Below are positions 63,405 through 64,000 of a stretch of 64,000 bases of DNA, piece by piece. The notes beneath the pieces were generated by a model that searched no databases, was not told where the DNA came from, and worked only from the letters and a program-made list of their open reading frames with translations. A program made the translations under genes and the position numbers. The first letter of the stretch is position 1. Each line of letters begins with the position of its first letter. The stretch comes from Paraburkholderia hiiakae. GTDB lineage: Bacteria > Pseudomonadota > Gammaproteobacteria > Burkholderiales > Burkholderiaceae. The stretch lies in the NCBI RefSeq assembly GCF_904848665.1, contig NZ_CAJHCQ010000012.1, forward strand, positions 1-64,000, given 5' to 3'.

Positions 63405-64000
63405 TCACTCCACCTGCGCCGCCGCACGCTCGCCTCCCATCGTGCCCTTAGCGGCGCTATTCGCCCGATGAATCGCCACGATGCCCGCGAGCGAGACGCA
63501 GGCCGGCACGGCCGCCGCGAGAAAGAGCGACGAGGACGACCATTGCAGGTGCAGGAGCGCGCCGCCCAGCACCGGGCCGACGACCGAGCCGATACGGCCC
63601 ACGCCGAGGCTCCAGCCAATGCCGGTCGAGCGCAGCGAGGTCGGATAGTAGGTCGCGGCGAGCGCGTTGAGCGCCGGCTGCCCGCCGATGATCGTAAAGC
63701 CCGTGACGAAGATCGCGACGAACATCGCGGCCGCGGAGAACATCACGGCCGGATTGCCGATCGCCGCCGTCGAGACGATGGCGATCAGGAACGTCGTGCC
63801 GAGTACGCGCGTAAAGCCCGCCATGTCGATGATGCGCCCGAGCAGCAGGGTGCCGATCACGCCGCCGCCCCACAGCGCGGTGCCTGCGAACACGGCGGTC
63901 TGGGTCGAATAGCCGGCGTCGCGGATCACGGTCGGCAACCAGTTCGAGAGGAAATACATGGCGAGCAGGTTCGCGAAGTTCACCACCCACAGCAGCACGG
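63405..64000 (-). CDS. MFS transporter, aromatic acid/metabolite:H+ symporter type (partial)
   Basis: The C-terminal half (about 198 residues) of a major facilitator, cut by the right edge. LSNWLPTVIRDAGYSTQTAVFAGTALWGGGVIGTLLLGRIID and ALAATYYPTSLRSTGIGWSLGVGRIGSVVGPVLGG are the second-half signatures of the AAHS/BenK-like symporters. It is upstream of the ligase gene on the same strand, so it is a likely importer for that pathway's acid. The visible ATG at 63998 is internal and not the start. Confidence 0.88.
   Translation of the reverse strand, partial: VLLWVVNFANLLAMYFLSNWLPTVIRDAGYSTQTAVFAGTALWGGGVIGTLLLGRIIDMAGFTRVLGTTFLIAIVSTAAIGNPAVMFSAAAMFVAIFVTGFTIIGGQPALNALAATYYPTSLRSTGIGWSLGVGRIGSVVGPVLGGALLHLQWSSSSLFLAAAVPACVSLAGIVAIHRANSAAKGTMGGERAAAQVE

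Overview
The window reads as a chromosome segment from a high-GC betaproteobacterium of the Burkholderiales, most likely the Burkholderia/Paraburkholderia/Caballeronia group. The evidence is family-level: hopanoid genes hpnI/hpnJ, a DUF3331 protein, an argP/argO pair, hutH/hutC, glgC/glgA, EtfAB and many LysR regulators, with strong GC bias and long shadow ORFs on opposite strands. No rRNA, tRNA, insertion sequence, prophage or CRISPR array was recognised. The left edge cuts hpnJ and the right edge cuts an MFS transporter gene.

Layout. 1-2.4 kb: hopanoid side-chain genes hpnI-hpnJ (minus). 3-5.3 kb: a luciferase-like oxidoreductase converging on a secreted alpha/beta hydrolase across a hairpin. 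5.7-8.5 kb: glgC and glgA, then pdxY and a small acidic orphan. 10.4-17.6 kb: an orphan periplasmic binding protein, a DUF3857/transglutaminase protein with an AraC regulator, an aminotransferase with a divergent LysR gene, and a small HTH protein. 17.8-20.2 kb: hutH-hutC with two putative HutC boxes. 20.2-29.8 kb: a LysR/epimerase pair, a 9-bp minisatellite, an ArsR-SRPBCC-DUF899 set, a TfoX-like protein, a purine-type NCS2 permease, a double PRC-barrel lipoprotein overlapping an MFS gene, and DUF3331. 30.5-32.2 kb: argP/argO.

32.2-41.5 kb (minus) is a polysaccharide locus: wecB, a BcsB-like protein, a glycosyltransferase with C-terminal MshEN-type c-di-GMP modules (NfrB-like), an NfrA-like TPR/outer-membrane barrel and a DUF4434-like lipoprotein. 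bcsB/nfrB and nfrB/nfrA overlap by 4 bp. It resembles the E. coli phage-N4 glycan receptor system with a cellulose-type BcsB subunit added, and it is the most interesting system in the window.

42-64 kb is CoA-ester catabolism. A diiron ferritin-like protein and etfBA are on plus. Converging on them is a long minus-strand series: SDR, CoA-transferase-like protein, thiolase, PaaK-like protein, lipoate-ligase-like protein, crotonase, MaoC hydratase, citryl-CoA lyase-like protein, HTD2-type hydratase, acyl-CoA dehydrogenase, CaiB CoA-transferase, MmgE/PrpD and CitE-type lyase. The last five match the itaconate-degradation set of Pseudomonas aeruginosa. A LysR gene is divergent from this series, and beyond it lie a second acyl-CoA dehydrogenase, an AMP-forming acyl-CoA ligase and an MFS transporter. 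Together they suggest uptake, activation and beta-oxidation-like breakdown of an unidentified acid whose fragments pass through an itaconyl/citramalyl-CoA module, with EtfAB accepting the electrons.
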